Assembly (NCBI GenBank): GCA_048549915.1
Contig: JBLYYE010000041.1
Span: 1 to 63,732 of the forward strand
Length of the DNA: 63,732 bases
Reading direction: 5' to 3'
Source: LSUCC0057 sp048549915
GTDB taxonomy: Bacteria > Pseudomonadota > Gammaproteobacteria > Pseudomonadales > Porticoccaceae
Part shown: piece by piece, positions 26,355-35,526 of the stretch
How positions within the stretch are numbered: the stretch's first letter is position 1
Layout: every line of letters begins with the position of its first letter
Translations under genes and position numbers: made by a program
Notes under the pieces: generated by a model
Told to the model about the DNA's origin: nothing
Database searches by the model: none
The model's input: only the letters and a program-made list of their open reading frames with translations

Positions 26355-28865
26355 TTAGAAGTTGTAGGTACCTTTGAGGTAGTAGAAACCACCGTTGATG
26401 CCGAACGGAGAGGTTTCGTAGTAAACACCACCTAAGATCGTTTGATCGGAAGGCTGCAATTTAGCTGCATCGCGATCAAAGATATTTTGAGCACCGGCAG
26501 TAACGGTGAACATGTCATTGATCATGTAAGAGGCTTCTGCATCAATGGTATAGTCACTACCGACTGTTTTAGCCCAATCACCAGCATCTGCGTGAACTGC
26601 GAAGTATTCGCCATAGTAGTTGCCGCGAACAAATGCAGAGACTTTATCCCAGTTCTGTGACATTGTGAAAGTGGCACGATGTTCTGGTAGTCCCTCCTCA
26701 AGTCGACGCACTTTGAAGGCAAATCTGTCATTATCAGCTTCAGCTCGGACACGAGTTACTTCTGTTTTATTCCAGTTATAAGCAAAACTGAACTCAGTGC
26801 TACCACCCAACAAATTGGCACCTGTTGTGGCTACAATATCTAGTCCTCGTGTTTCAGTGTCAAAGTCGTTGGAGAAAAAGCTTACTTCATCACCTGCTGC
26901 AACACTCATAATGCCAAATGCCTCGAGAGATTCGAGCTGTTCAGAAGAAACGACATCAGATGGGCTAATAGCAATGCGGTCATCCACGTCGATTTGATAT
27001 GCATCGACTGTCAGATCAAACAACTCGCCGGTGAAGACTAGGCCTATGGCCCAGTTGGTAGACTCTTCTGGCTGGAGCTCTGCCTCGCCTAAACCCTCAC
27101 CAGGAACAGTTTGTACTTGGATTAAGTTTGCATTTAAGTCAAAGGTAGTTTGAGTGTTGATAACGTTGGCTTGGCCAATCGTCGGTGCCCTGAAACCGGT
27201 GCTATGTGATGCACGTAAAGCCAACTGATCATCAATAGTGTAATGGGCCGTTAGCTTATAGTTGGTTGTGCTGCCGAACGAAGAGAAATCTTCGTAACGC
27301 AGAGCGCCGCCAAGTAGTAAATCTGCATTTACTTGGTTCTCAACATCCACATAGACGGCATAGTTGTCGCGATCAAAGCTACCTGCAGCGGTATCTGAGA
27401 AACCAGGGAAGCCGTGCGAGCCATAAATAAAGGCAGGAGTTTGATCTGCCAGTGGACCACGGATATAAGAAGCTTCTTCACCGGCCGTAATCTCAAATGT
27501 CTCATCGCGCCATTCAAAACCACCGGCAACGCTGGTGTCACCAAATTGCTTTTGCAGATCCAAGTTGAAGCTCATTTCTTCCTGTTTGTAGCCACCAGTT
27601 TCAAAGTCTCTTGGTGAGTCGGGGCCGAGTGAAGGGTTGAGCGTATTGTTCAAACCAAACTCAGATTCGCTGCTACCGTAAGAGAAGCTAACATCGTAGT
27701 TGATGTCGTTCATCTCGCCGCGCAGACCGCCGGTGATAGAGGTATCGACGATATTGCCGGTAAAGCGAGGTGTGTAACCGCCGGGGTACATCTCATTGGC
27801 TACCCAGCAGTTGGCATCCAATCCATCGAGATCGCTGCCATCAGCTAAGGGGACGAGATCTGTTGGGCAGTCTTCACCGGCAGTGTCTAGTTGGCCGACA
27901 AGACGTGCTGTGAAATCGTCATCTGTATTGTCTGGAGTACCATTATCGTTGGTGTAGGTAAAAACACCGTCGCGATCATTCGGGTTGCGGTAGTAAAAAC
28001 CGCCGTCGATATCGCGCTCTGAGTAGTTACCAAAGGCGTACGCTTCTGCGCCGTTGCTCAGCTCGAGACCCGTATTAACAAAAATTGTGAGGTCGTCATC
28101 AACCTTTGGCATACCCCAGATTTGTGCGGGGGTAGCAACAAATTCGTTATCGGCATCGATTAATGCCTGCGCATCGCCGCGCTGTACACTACGCGAGGTG
28201 TCGTCTTGGTTTTTCAACTGGAAGCTGAGGTTAACAAAGCCTTTGTCAGTCAAAGGTAGGCCGATGTTGCCATCATAAATAGTGGCAGCGCCGTCACCTT
28301 CGTAGAATTCGCCGGTTTTAACAGAGAAGCTGCCGCCATCGGCATCATCTTTAAGGACAAAGTTCATCACGCCAGCAATCGCGTCTGAGCCGTATTGTGC
28401 CGCTGCACCATCGCGCAAGATTTCAACTTGCTTGAGAGCAACGCCAGGGATAACAGAAATATCGGGGCCTTGAGCACCATCGTTGATACCACCGCCTTGG
28501 AAGGCGATAACCGATGAGCGGTGACGGCGTTTGCCGTTAACCAGAATCAGAGTGCTGTCAGCAGAGAGGCCGCGCAGGTTAGCAGGGCGAATCATAGAGG
28601 CCGCATCGCTAATGGGGTTATCGTGTACGTTAAACGCAGGCACGGTACCTTTGAGTAGCTCGAGCATGTCGTTGCTGCCGGTTTTTGACATGTCGGCGGC
28701 ACTGATTACATCGACAGGTACCGGTGAATCCGAGACGGTGCGCGGTGCGCCACGTGAGCCGAGTACAGTCACTTCTTCAATGGCTTCTGCGCCGAAGCTG
28801 ACAGGTGCCACAGTGGTGGCTGCAATGATGGCCGAAGCCAGTGCAGTTAGCTTGATAGTTTTCAT
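26355..28865 (-). CDS. TonB-dependent outer-membrane receptor
   Basis: An 836-residue receptor with a signal peptide (about residues 1-25), a plug domain (about 40-175, including VTVLGSRGAPRTVSDSPVPVDVIS, LRGLSADSTLILVNGKRRH and the QVEILRDGAAAQYGSDAIAGVMNFVLK block) and a 22-strand beta barrel ending in a terminal Phe (LKGTYNF) for outer-membrane assembly. ATG 28865 has a GGGGGA site. The substrate is unknown: the plug resembles receptors of marine bacteria annotated for varied ligands. It is read leftward between ald and lysE, inside the taurine region, with its own promoter and terminator. A role in uptake of a sulfonate or peptide is only a guess from position. Confidence 0.88.
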   Translation of the reverse strand: MKTIKLTALASAIIAATTVAPVSFGAEAIEEVTVLGSRGAPRTVSDSPVPVDVISAADMSKTGSNDMLELLKGTVPAFNVHDNPISDAASMIRPANLRGLSADSTLILVNGKRRHRSSVIAFQGGGINDGAQGPDISVIPGVALKQVEILRDGAAAQYGSDAIAGVMNFVLKDDADGGSFSVKTGEFYEGDGAATIYDGNIGLPLTDKGFVNLSFQLKNQDDTSRSVQRGDAQALIDADNEFVATPAQIWGMPKVDDDLTIFVNTGLELSNGAEAYAFGNYSERDIDGGFYYRNPNDRDGVFTYTNDNGTPDNTDDDFTARLVGQLDTAGEDCPTDLVPLADGSDLDGLDANCWVANEMYPGGYTPRFTGNIVDTSITGGLRGEMNDINYDVSFSYGSSESEFGLNNTLNPSLGPDSPRDFETGGYKQEEMSFNLDLQKQFGDTSVAGGFEWRDETFEITAGEEASYIRGPLADQTPAFIYGSHGFPGFSDTAAGSFDRDNYAVYVDVENQVNADLLLGGALRYEDFSSFGSTTNYKLTAHYTIDDQLALRASHSTGFRAPTIGQANVINTQTTFDLNANLIQVQTVPGEGLGEAELQPEESTNWAIGLVFTGELFDLTVDAYQIDVDDRIAISPSDVVSSEQLESLEAFGIMSVAAGDEVSFFSNDFDTETRGLDIVATTGANLLGGSTEFSFAYNWNKTEVTRVRAEADNDRFAFKVRRLEEGLPEHRATFTMSQNWDKVSAFVRGNYYGEYFAVHADAGDWAKTVGSDYTIDAEASYMINDMFTVTAGAQNIFDRDAAKLQPSDQTILGGVYYETSPFGINGGFYYLKGTYNF

Positions 28866-29227
28866 AGTGTATCCCCCAGGATAACAGTGATTGATAAACA
28901 GCCCTCAGCCAAAAATGTGATTGCGACAGGGGGCCGGTTTATAGCCGGCTTGAACAGAAAATATCTGTACTAAGCCGATCTCTATTATCCCACGAAAATG
29001 CAGCCAAAAGGCACCCCATAAGGGGTATAAGTAGTTAATTGAGGCGGTCTGCAGGCTCGAGCCTGTTCAGGTTTATACGGCGAGCCTAAAGGCGTTGTAT
29101 TTATCTCTTTTAACTTAATTTTTATGGCTGATTGCGCCACTTTATTTTTAAATTGACAGGTGTTGACCTTCTCGGGTTCAAGCGTAAACTGCCAGCCGGT
29201 TTACTTAACTCAAACAAGGCTATTACA
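28866..29227. promoter_or_regulatory. Region between TonB receptor and lysE
   Basis: A 362-bp divergent gap. It holds the promoter region of the leftward receptor and that of lysE. The one clear structure is the 14-bp perfect palindrome CAGGCTCGAGCCTG at 29052-29065, a candidate operator. I see no reading frame with coding character. Confidence 0.4.
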
Positions 29228-29854
29228 GTGGAAAGTGCACTTATCTGGACAATCTACTTCAAAGGTATGGTGACCACTGCCGGCCTAATTATTGCCATCG
29301 GTGCACAGAATGCCTTTTTGCTGGGCCAAGCGCTGCGCCGCCAGTACCACTGGCCAATAGCGCTGTTGTGCTGTTTTTTTGATGTCGCACTAATATCGCT
29401 GGGCGTAGCGGGTATGGGCCTTCTTATCACTAACTCGCCGGCGATGCTGATGGTGGCCAGTTGGGGCGGCATACTGTTTTTGAGTTGGTATGGGGCGGTG
29501 GCATTGCGTGCAGCCTTTCACCCCGGTGTGCTGCGCGCCAGCGACAGCGGCCCGCAATCGCTCAAGGCGGCACTGTTAACGACGGTTGCAGTGACGCTGC
29601 TCAATCCGCACGCTTGGCTCGATACAGTGGTATTGCTGGGAAGTATGGGTGGCCGCTACCCGGTGGACGAGCGGTATATTTTTGTTGCCGGTTGTGTCTC
29701 AGCCTCGGTGTTGTGGTTTTGCGGTTTGGCCGCTGGCGCCAAATGGTTGGTGCCGCTGTTTAAAAAGCCGATGGCTTGGCGGGTGTTAGATCTGCTGATC
29801 GCCGCGATGATGTGGACCATTGCTGGCCTGCTGCTTGTGGACACCGTCGGCTAG
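29228..29854 (+). CDS. LysE/ArgO-family amino-acid exporter
   Basis: A 208-residue inner-membrane protein with about six helices. The family motif IIAIGAQNAFLLGQALRR (about residues 20-37) marks the basic amino-acid exporter LysE/ArgO, and LLNPHAWLDTVVLLGS is the second conserved block. GTG 29228 is chosen because AAGG lies nine bases upstream and homologues begin close to this point; a TTG frame extension from 29132 has no ribosome site. It would export lysine or arginine. The location upstream of tpa may be chance, since a separate candidate promoter and regulator site lie between them. Confidence 0.8.
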   Translation: MESALIWTIYFKGMVTTAGLIIAIGAQNAFLLGQALRRQYHWPIALLCCFFDVALISLGVAGMGLLITNSPAMLMVASWGGILFLSWYGAVALRAAFHPGVLRASDSGPQSLKAALLTTVAVTLLNPHAWLDTVVLLGSMGGRYPVDERYIFVAGCVSASVLWFCGLAAGAKWLVPLFKKPMAWRVLDLLIAAMMWTIAGLLLVDTVG

Positions 29855-29882
29855 AGCAAGCCTCTCTTGGTAGTAGATTAGA

Positions 29883-29903
29883 GTTCTATCTGGTTCTATC
29901 CGC
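29883..29903 (+). promoter_or_regulatory. Candidate TauR operator upstream of tpa (direct repeat)
   Basis: GTTCTATC occurs twice, at 29883-29890 and 29893-29900, exactly 10 bp apart, so both copies face the same side of the helix. The downstream copy is part of TGGTTCTATCCGC (29891-29903), which recurs exactly upstream of xsc. MocR regulators such as TauR are known to bind direct repeats. The site lies about 80 bp before the tpa ATG. Confidence 0.65.
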
Positions 29904-29983
29904 TCAGGTGCTGTTGGTCATACAGTAGTTCTCAAATTAATAGGTGCATTTATTTGTGCGGCACCCTGTATCGAGAGCAGACC

Positions 29984-31366
29984 ATGACAAGCCACGCCCA
30001 TCCCAGCAATAGCGACATTATCTCTACCGACAAAGAAAGTGTTTGGCACCACCTTATGCAGCACAAGGTACTTGAATCTGGCGATCCGCTGGTGATCGTT
30101 AAAGGTGAAGGGATGCGCGTTACCGATGCCCACGGTAAAGAATATCTGGATGCGACATCGGGCGGCGTCTGGTGTGTCAATGTCGGCTACGGGCGCGAGC
30201 GTATTGCCAACGCCATTCGCGATCAGTTGGTGGAGATGTGCTACTTCGCCAATACCGGCGGCAATGTGCCGGGTGCACAGTTCGCCGACCGTCTGCTAGA
30301 AAAAATGCCCGGCATGGGGCGGGTCTACTACTCTAACTCGGGTTCTGAGGCGAACGAGAAAGCCTACAAAATGGTCCGTCAGTTGGCCCACATCCACGGC
30401 GATGGCCGCAAGCACAAAATAATCTACCGCCACCGCGATTACCACGGCACCACCATTGCCACTCTGAGCTCGACCGGGCAAGAGCAGCGCAAGGCGCAGT
30501 ACGGCCCCTATGTGCCGGGTTTCTCAGAGTTTGCTAACTGCCTCTGCTACCGCTGCCCCTTTGGCAAAACTTACGGCAGTTGTAACATCGAATGTGCTCG
30601 CGATTTGGAGACAGCAATCTTGCGCGAGGGTGCCGATGAGGTAGGCGCCGTGGTGTTGGAGCCGATTACTGCCGGTGGCGGTGTTATCCCGCCGCCGCCC
30701 GAATACTTCCCGATCATTGAAGAGATCTGCAAAAAATACGGTGTCTTGCTGCATATCGACGAAGTCGTTTGCGGGTTGGGCCGCACCGGTGAATGGTTTG
30801 GCTACCAGCACTACGGGGTTAAACCCGACATGGTCACCATGGCGAAAGGGGTGGCCAGTGCTTACGCAGCGATCTCTTGCACGGTGACTACGGAAGACCT
30901 GTTTAACCAGTTTAAAAGCAAGCCCGAAGATTCTCTGAGTTACTTCCGCGATATCAGCACTTTTGGTGGTTGTACCGCTGGCCCAGTCGCCGGCTTAGAG
31001 ACCTTGGCTATTATCGAGGAAGAGGGGCTGCTGCAAAACGTCAGAGAGCAGGGCGCGCATCTGATGGAGCGCTTGGAAGAGCTTAAAGAGAAGCATACTC
31101 TGGTGGGTGATGTGCGCGGCAAGGGGTTGTTTGCCGGCATTGAATTGGTCTCCGATCGCGCCACCAAAGCCCCCGTAGATGAGAGTGTCGCCATGCGCAT
31201 TGCGGCACATACGCTGAGCAACGGCGTGATGATTGGCCGCACCAACCGCAGCTTTACCACGCATAACAATACCCTCTGTTTGAGCCCGGCGCTGATTGCC
31301 ACGCGCCGCGACATCGATGATATTGTCGATGCTATCGATCTGGCTTTAACGGCAGTCGTGGCATGA
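29984..31366 (+). CDS. tpa: Taurine:pyruvate aminotransferase
   Basis: A 460-residue class III PLP aminotransferase: taurine + pyruvate to sulfoacetaldehyde + alanine. It closely follows known Tpa through long stretches, such as SGGVWCVNVGYGRERIA, GMGRVYYSNSGSEANEKA and SYFRDISTFGGCTAGP. The PLP lysine is K288 in MVTMAKGVASAYA and the upstream Asp is in HIDEVVCGLGRTG. ATG 29984 is preferred to an upstream TTG because it has a purine-rich site and the family's usual length. The gene ends in ATGATG overlap with the YeiH-type gene. Being beside tauR, xsc and pta, it is the entry step of taurine dissimilation. Hypotaurine is a possible second substrate. Confidence 0.92.
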   Translation: MTSHAHPSNSDIISTDKESVWHHLMQHKVLESGDPLVIVKGEGMRVTDAHGKEYLDATSGGVWCVNVGYGRERIANAIRDQLVEMCYFANTGGNVPGAQFADRLLEKMPGMGRVYYSNSGSEANEKAYKMVRQLAHIHGDGRKHKIIYRHRDYHGTTIATLSSTGQEQRKAQYGPYVPGFSEFANCLCYRCPFGKTYGSCNIECARDLETAILREGADEVGAVVLEPITAGGGVIPPPPEYFPIIEEICKKYGVLLHIDEVVCGLGRTGEWFGYQHYGVKPDMVTMAKGVASAYAAISCTVTTEDLFNQFKSKPEDSLSYFRDISTFGGCTAGPVAGLETLAIIEEEGLLQNVREQGAHLMERLEELKEKHTLVGDVRGKGLFAGIELVSDRATKAPVDESVAMRIAAHTLSNGVMIGRTNRSFTTHNNTLCLSPALIATRRDIDDIVDAIDLALTAVVA

Positions 31367-32367
31367 TGGCAGTTAACCTGAGGGCGAGCTTTAACCGCTA
31401 CCAACAAGGAGTTATCGCGGCACTGATTGTCGCGATGGCGGCACTGTTTCTCTCTGCCACCTACCATGCTCCAGTGATGCTATTTGCGCTGTTGCTGGGT
31501 ATGAGTGCTAATTTCCTCTATGACCAAGAGCGCTGCCAAGCGGGTATCGATTTCTGCTCGGCGAGCTTATTGCGCCTTGGCGTTGCGCTGCTGGGGGTTA
31601 ATATCTTTCTTGAAGATGTGCAGTCGATTGGCTGGCAGAGTTTGCTGTTAGTTGTAGGATCGCTGTTTGCGACCATTCTGTTCGGTGGCGTGTTGTCGCG
31701 CTGGCTGGGCTTAGACCGCCGTTTGGGTTTTTTGTCTGGCGGTGCGGTGGCGATTTGCGGTATCTCGGCAGCGCTGACACTCTCCTCGGTAATGCGCAAA
31801 GATCGCGAGCTAGAAAAATTCACCACACTGGTGGTCGGTTTAGTGGCAACCTTTGGCGCTATAGCCATGGTCGCTTATCCGGTGCTAGTTGGCTGGTTAG
31901 AGCTCTCTACCGAGGCCGCTGGTGTATTTTTAGGCGGTGCGATTCACGATGTCTCCCACGTGGTGGGTGCCGGCTTTGCTATATCAGAACCGGTGGGTGT
32001 GGCCGCAATGACGGTCAAAATGGTTAGGGTCGCGATGTTGGTGCCGGTGGCTTGGCTTTTTTTGTGGTTGTTTAATCGCGCTGGCGCACCGGCAGAGTCG
32101 GGCAAGCCAGTTAACTCTGCGCGAGTACCGTTTTTCTTGTGGGCTTTTGTCGGCTTGGCACTACTCAACAACCTGATTGCCATACCGGCGCCAATCAGTG
32201 AAACATTGAGCACCGTATCGCGTTACTGCTTTGTTCTGGCAATTGTCGCGCTGGGCATAAAAACCTCATTTCGCAGTCTGCTCGATATTGGCTGGCGACC
32301 GATTGTGCTGGTGTTGGCAGAGAGCTTGTTTATCGGTGCGCTGGTGTTGATGTGGGTGCTATTTTGA
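31363..32367 (+). CDS. YeiH/UPF0324-family permease, candidate sulfite exporter
   Basis: A 334-residue membrane protein with about ten helices, of the UPF0324 family (annotated as putative sulfate exporters). Conserved blocks include LLRLGVALLGVNIFLEDV, SGGAVAICGISAAL and GGAIHDVSHVVGAGF. It overlaps the end of tpa by four bases (ATGA), so it is translated with it. Xsc releases one sulfite per taurine and the cell must remove it; no TauE/SafE or TauZ gene is visible in the window, so this permease is the best candidate for sulfite or sulfate export. The family function is not firmly proven, so the substrate is inference. Confidence 0.8.
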   Translation: MMAVNLRASFNRYQQGVIAALIVAMAALFLSATYHAPVMLFALLLGMSANFLYDQERCQAGIDFCSASLLRLGVALLGVNIFLEDVQSIGWQSLLLVVGSLFATILFGGVLSRWLGLDRRLGFLSGGAVAICGISAALTLSSVMRKDRELEKFTTLVVGLVATFGAIAMVAYPVLVGWLELSTEAAGVFLGGAIHDVSHVVGAGFAISEPVGVAAMTVKMVRVAMLVPVAWLFLWLFNRAGAPAESGKPVNSARVPFFLWAFVGLALLNNLIAIPAPISETLSTVSRYCFVLAIVALGIKTSFRSLLDIGWRPIVLVLAESLFIGALVLMWVLF

Positions 32368-32469
32368 TGGTTGTAAAACCCGTTAGTCTGTACGGTTTTG
32401 CTATCGCGGGAGGAGTGGGGTAAATTCACTGCCCTGCGAAAGACAATAAATAAAATCAAAGGGCTAAGC

Positions 32470-34005
32470 ATGGGTAACAATATAAGAGCGCAATATGGTC
32501 TAGATAGAGTGCGCCAAATTTTGACAGTGTTGACGGTTTTCTTCAGTAGTAGCAGCTTCGCCGGTGGCGGTATTGATGAGTGGATTAATCAAACGGTACA
32601 GCCCGCTACCGATCTAATTTCTTCAGTGGTTTTTTTCTCTCTGCCGGTTTTTGGCGTCCAAGTGCCGCTGGTGGTGGCATGGTTAGTCGCCGCCGCGATC
32701 TTTTTTACCCTCTACTTAAACTTTCTCAATATTCGCGGCTTCCGCCATGCCTTTAGGCTGGTGCGCGGAGATTTCTCCAAGGCCGGAGCCCCCGGTGAGG
32801 TGACCCACTTTCAAGCCCTGGCCACCGCTGTGTCGGGAACCGTCGGTATCGGTAATATCGGCGGTGTCGCAGTGGCGATAAGTGCCGGTGGCCCCGGCGC
32901 TACTTTTTGGATGATCATTGCCGGTCTTTTGGCAATGTCCACCAAGTTTGTTGAGTGTGCACTGGGCACCATGTATCGGCGTGAAAACCCGGACGGCTCG
33001 GTCTCGGGTGGGCCCATGTACTATCTCGAGCGCGGTCTTTCCGACCGCGGCAGACCCGGCTTAGGCCGTGCGGTAGGGCGTTTTTATGCGCTGGGGATTG
33101 TGGTCGGTTGCTTGGGTATCGGCAACATGTTCCAGTCTAACCAGGCCTATTTGCAGTTTGTCACGGTCAGCGGCGGCAGTGAGAGCTTCTTTGCCGACAA
33201 AGGCTGGTTGTTTGGTCTGCTGATGGGGGCGGTAGTCGGCCTAGTGATTATTGGCGGTATTAAAAGTATTGCCCGCGTCACCTCCAAGGTAGTGCCCTTT
33301 ATGGCACTGCTGTACAGCGTTGGTGCGGTGGTGATTATCGCTATGAACTATGAGGCGCTACCCTATGCCTTTGCAGCAATTTGGGAGGGTGCATTTAGCC
33401 CCGACGGCATCGCCGGCGGCGCTATTGGGGTCATGATCATTGGCTTCCAGCGTGCGGTTTTCTCCAATGAAGCGGGCATTGGCTCTGCGCCGATCGCCCA
33501 CTCCGCGGTTAAGACCCACGAGCCCATTACCGAGGGTTATGTCTCGTTGCTTGAGCCGTTTATCGATACCGTGGTGATCTGCACCCTGAGTGCTCTAGTC
33601 ATTATCACCACTTTTTACTATGACCCCAATTTCAACCAAGGGCTCGATGGCGTGGCGATGACTTCTGCAGCCTTTGAGCGCAACATTAGTTGGTCTCCTT
33701 ATGTAGTGGCTTTTGCGGGTATGTTGTTCGCATTTTCTACCATGATCGCCTGGGCTTACTACGGGTTAAAAGGGTGGACTTATTTGATGGGCGAGAACCC
33801 GTTGGCAGCCAATGCCTTCAAGCTGTTCTTCTGCCTGGTGGTTGCCGTGGGATCCAGTATACAGTTGGGTGCGGTGCTAGATTTCTCTGATGCACTGGTA
33901 TTCTTAATCTGTGTGCCGAATATTTTTGGCCTCTACCTGATGGCACCCATAGTCCGCAGTGAACTGCGCCGCTACAACAAAAGGGTTAAAAACGGGATCA
34001 GCTGA
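32470..34005 (+). CDS. AgcS-family Na+:amino-acid symporter, candidate taurine importer
   Basis: A 511-residue sodium/alanine-glycine symporter (AGCS family) with about 11 helices after a short periplasmic N-terminus. Hallmarks are ATAVSGTVGIGNIGGVAVAI, GGPMYYLERG, FQRAVFSNEAGIGSAPIAHS and the C-terminal AWAYYGLKGW. ATG 32470 has AAAGGG six bases upstream. It stands 102 bp after the YeiH gene and its stop overlaps tauR, so it belongs to the taurine operon. No TauABC or TRAP (TauKLM) genes occur here; this symporter is therefore the candidate taurine importer, though alanine transport is the family default. Confidence 0.87.
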   Translation: MGNNIRAQYGLDRVRQILTVLTVFFSSSSFAGGGIDEWINQTVQPATDLISSVVFFSLPVFGVQVPLVVAWLVAAAIFFTLYLNFLNIRGFRHAFRLVRGDFSKAGAPGEVTHFQALATAVSGTVGIGNIGGVAVAISAGGPGATFWMIIAGLLAMSTKFVECALGTMYRRENPDGSVSGGPMYYLERGLSDRGRPGLGRAVGRFYALGIVVGCLGIGNMFQSNQAYLQFVTVSGGSESFFADKGWLFGLLMGAVVGLVIIGGIKSIARVTSKVVPFMALLYSVGAVVIIAMNYEALPYAFAAIWEGAFSPDGIAGGAIGVMIIGFQRAVFSNEAGIGSAPIAHSAVKTHEPITEGYVSLLEPFIDTVVICTLSALVIITTFYYDPNFNQGLDGVAMTSAAFERNISWSPYVVAFAGMLFAFSTMIAWAYYGLKGWTYLMGENPLAANAFKLFFCLVVAVGSSIQLGAVLDFSDALVFLICVPNIFGLYLMAPIVRSELRRYNKRVKNGIS

Positions 34006-35474
34006 TGGCAGTTGAGCTGCTTATAAATTTGGAGCACGGCGGCGAGCGCACTCTCCAAAAACAGATTGTCGATCAATTGGCCTACGCCATTATTAATGGT
34101 GCTGTGGCGCTCGAGCAGCCGCTGCCCTCTAGCCGTGTGCTCTCGGCGCAGCTGGGTGTTGGCCGCAACACCGTGATACTCGCCTACCAGAGTCTGCTCG
34201 ATGACGGTTATCTTATCTCGCGTGAGCGCAGTGGCTATTTTGTCAATCCGGAACTGCTGCGCGGAGTGCGACCGCAACCGCTCGCCCCCCAGACAGAGCC
34301 GAGCCAGCCTGTCGATTGGTCTGCGCGCTGGCAGAGTGCGCCGAGCGATTTACCGCGTTTGCAAAAGCCCAGTAATTGGCAGCACTACCCCTACCCATTT
34401 ATTTACGGGCAAATCAGCTCTAATCTTTTTCCGGTCAACCACTGGCGTGAGTGTAGCCGCGATGCGGTGAGCGTAGGGGCCATCCGGCACTGGTCAGCCG
34501 AGCGGCTCGGCTATGACGATCCGCTGTTAGTAGCCCAGGTGCGCAGCCGGTTGTTGCCGCGCCGTGGGGTTATCGCCGAGCCAGAGAATATTCTTATCAC
34601 GGTTGGCACTCAGCAGGGCTTGGCGTTAATCGCCCAGCTGTTATGGAATCGCAGTGGTATCAAGGTGGGCGTCGAAAACCCGGGCTATGTCGACCTGCAC
34701 AATTTGGTAAAGCTCTCCAGTGCAGAGCCGGTGCCGCTGCCTATCGATGATTGTGGGGTGATTGTCGGCGAGCAACTCAAACAGTGCGACTATCTCTGTG
34801 TGACCCCTAGCCACCAGTCGCCAACCACGGTAACGATGCCTCTAGAACGACGCAAGGCGCTGTTGGCTGCCGCCGCGGCCAACAATACAGTCATTATTGA
34901 GGACGATTACGAAGGTGAGTTTAATTACCTATCGCGGCCTCTGCCGGCGCTAAAAAGTATGGATGTCGATGGGCGGGTAATTTATCTGGGCAGCCTCTCA
35001 AAAACCCTCTCTCCCGGTATTCGGCTCGGCTACATGGTAGCCTCTAAAGAGGTTATCGAAGAGTTGCGCGCGCTGCGCCGCCTGATGGTGCGCCACCCGG
35101 CCGCCAACAACCAACACACCTTGGCGCTGTTTCTAGAGCGCGGTTACTACGACTCACTCATTGGCAAACTTTACTCCACCTATGCGGAGCGCTACGCGGT
35201 AATGAAGCGAGCGCTGGCAGAGCATCTGCCACAACTGCAAGTCTCCCCCAGTTCAGGCGGCTCCTCATTCTGGTTGCAGGCTCCACAAGCTATAGATACT
35301 GCGCAACTGGCAGAAAAAGCCGCCGCTCAGGGTATTATTATCGAGCCGGGACAACTGCACTTTCTCTCTGAATCGCCGCCGAAAAATACCTTTAGAATGG
35401 GCTTTTCTGCCGTGCCTGCCGAACAGATAGAGACCGGCATACGCCTGTTGAGTGAGATCTTGGCCGCCCAGTGA
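34005..35474 (+). CDS. tauR: MocR/PdxR-family regulator of taurine catabolism (TauR)
   Basis: A 489-residue fusion of an N-terminal GntR winged helix (about residues 15-80: LQKQIVDQLAYAIINGAVALEQPLPSSRVLSAQLGVGRNTV) and a class I aminotransferase-like domain that binds PLP through K333 in YLGSLSKTLSPGIRLGYM. MocR proteins of this type (TauR) activate tpa and xsc with taurine as coinducer. It starts within the agcS stop (TGATG) and precedes xsc by 135 bp. The repeated TGGTTCTATCCGC element before tpa and xsc is its likely target. Confidence 0.87.
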   Translation: MAVELLINLEHGGERTLQKQIVDQLAYAIINGAVALEQPLPSSRVLSAQLGVGRNTVILAYQSLLDDGYLISRERSGYFVNPELLRGVRPQPLAPQTEPSQPVDWSARWQSAPSDLPRLQKPSNWQHYPYPFIYGQISSNLFPVNHWRECSRDAVSVGAIRHWSAERLGYDDPLLVAQVRSRLLPRRGVIAEPENILITVGTQQGLALIAQLLWNRSGIKVGVENPGYVDLHNLVKLSSAEPVPLPIDDCGVIVGEQLKQCDYLCVTPSHQSPTTVTMPLERRKALLAAAAANNTVIIEDDYEGEFNYLSRPLPALKSMDVDGRVIYLGSLSKTLSPGIRLGYMVASKEVIEELRALRRLMVRHPAANNQHTLALFLERGYYDSLIGKLYSTYAERYAVMKRALAEHLPQLQVSPSSGGSSFWLQAPQAIDTAQLAEKAAAQGIIIEPGQLHFLSESPPKNTFRMGFSAVPAEQIETGIRLLSEILAAQ

Positions 35475-35513
35475 GGGCGCCATAAAATACTGGCACAAGC
35501 GATGGCTAGCAAC

Positions 35514-35526
35514 TGGTTCTATCCGC
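35514..35526 (+). promoter_or_regulatory. Candidate TauR operator upstream of xsc
   Basis: TGGTTCTATCCGC is identical to the element at 29891-29903 before tpa. Here it is single rather than doubled, but GAACCA at 35536-35541 gives an inverted partner to TGGTTC. It lies 83 bp before the xsc ATG, about the same distance as the tpa copy. Confidence 0.62.

Noticed and set aside
29132..29227. TTG start extending the LysE protein by 32 residues
   Set aside because: No ribosome binding site and an extension unlike LysE proteins; GTG 29228 has AAGG at good spacing.
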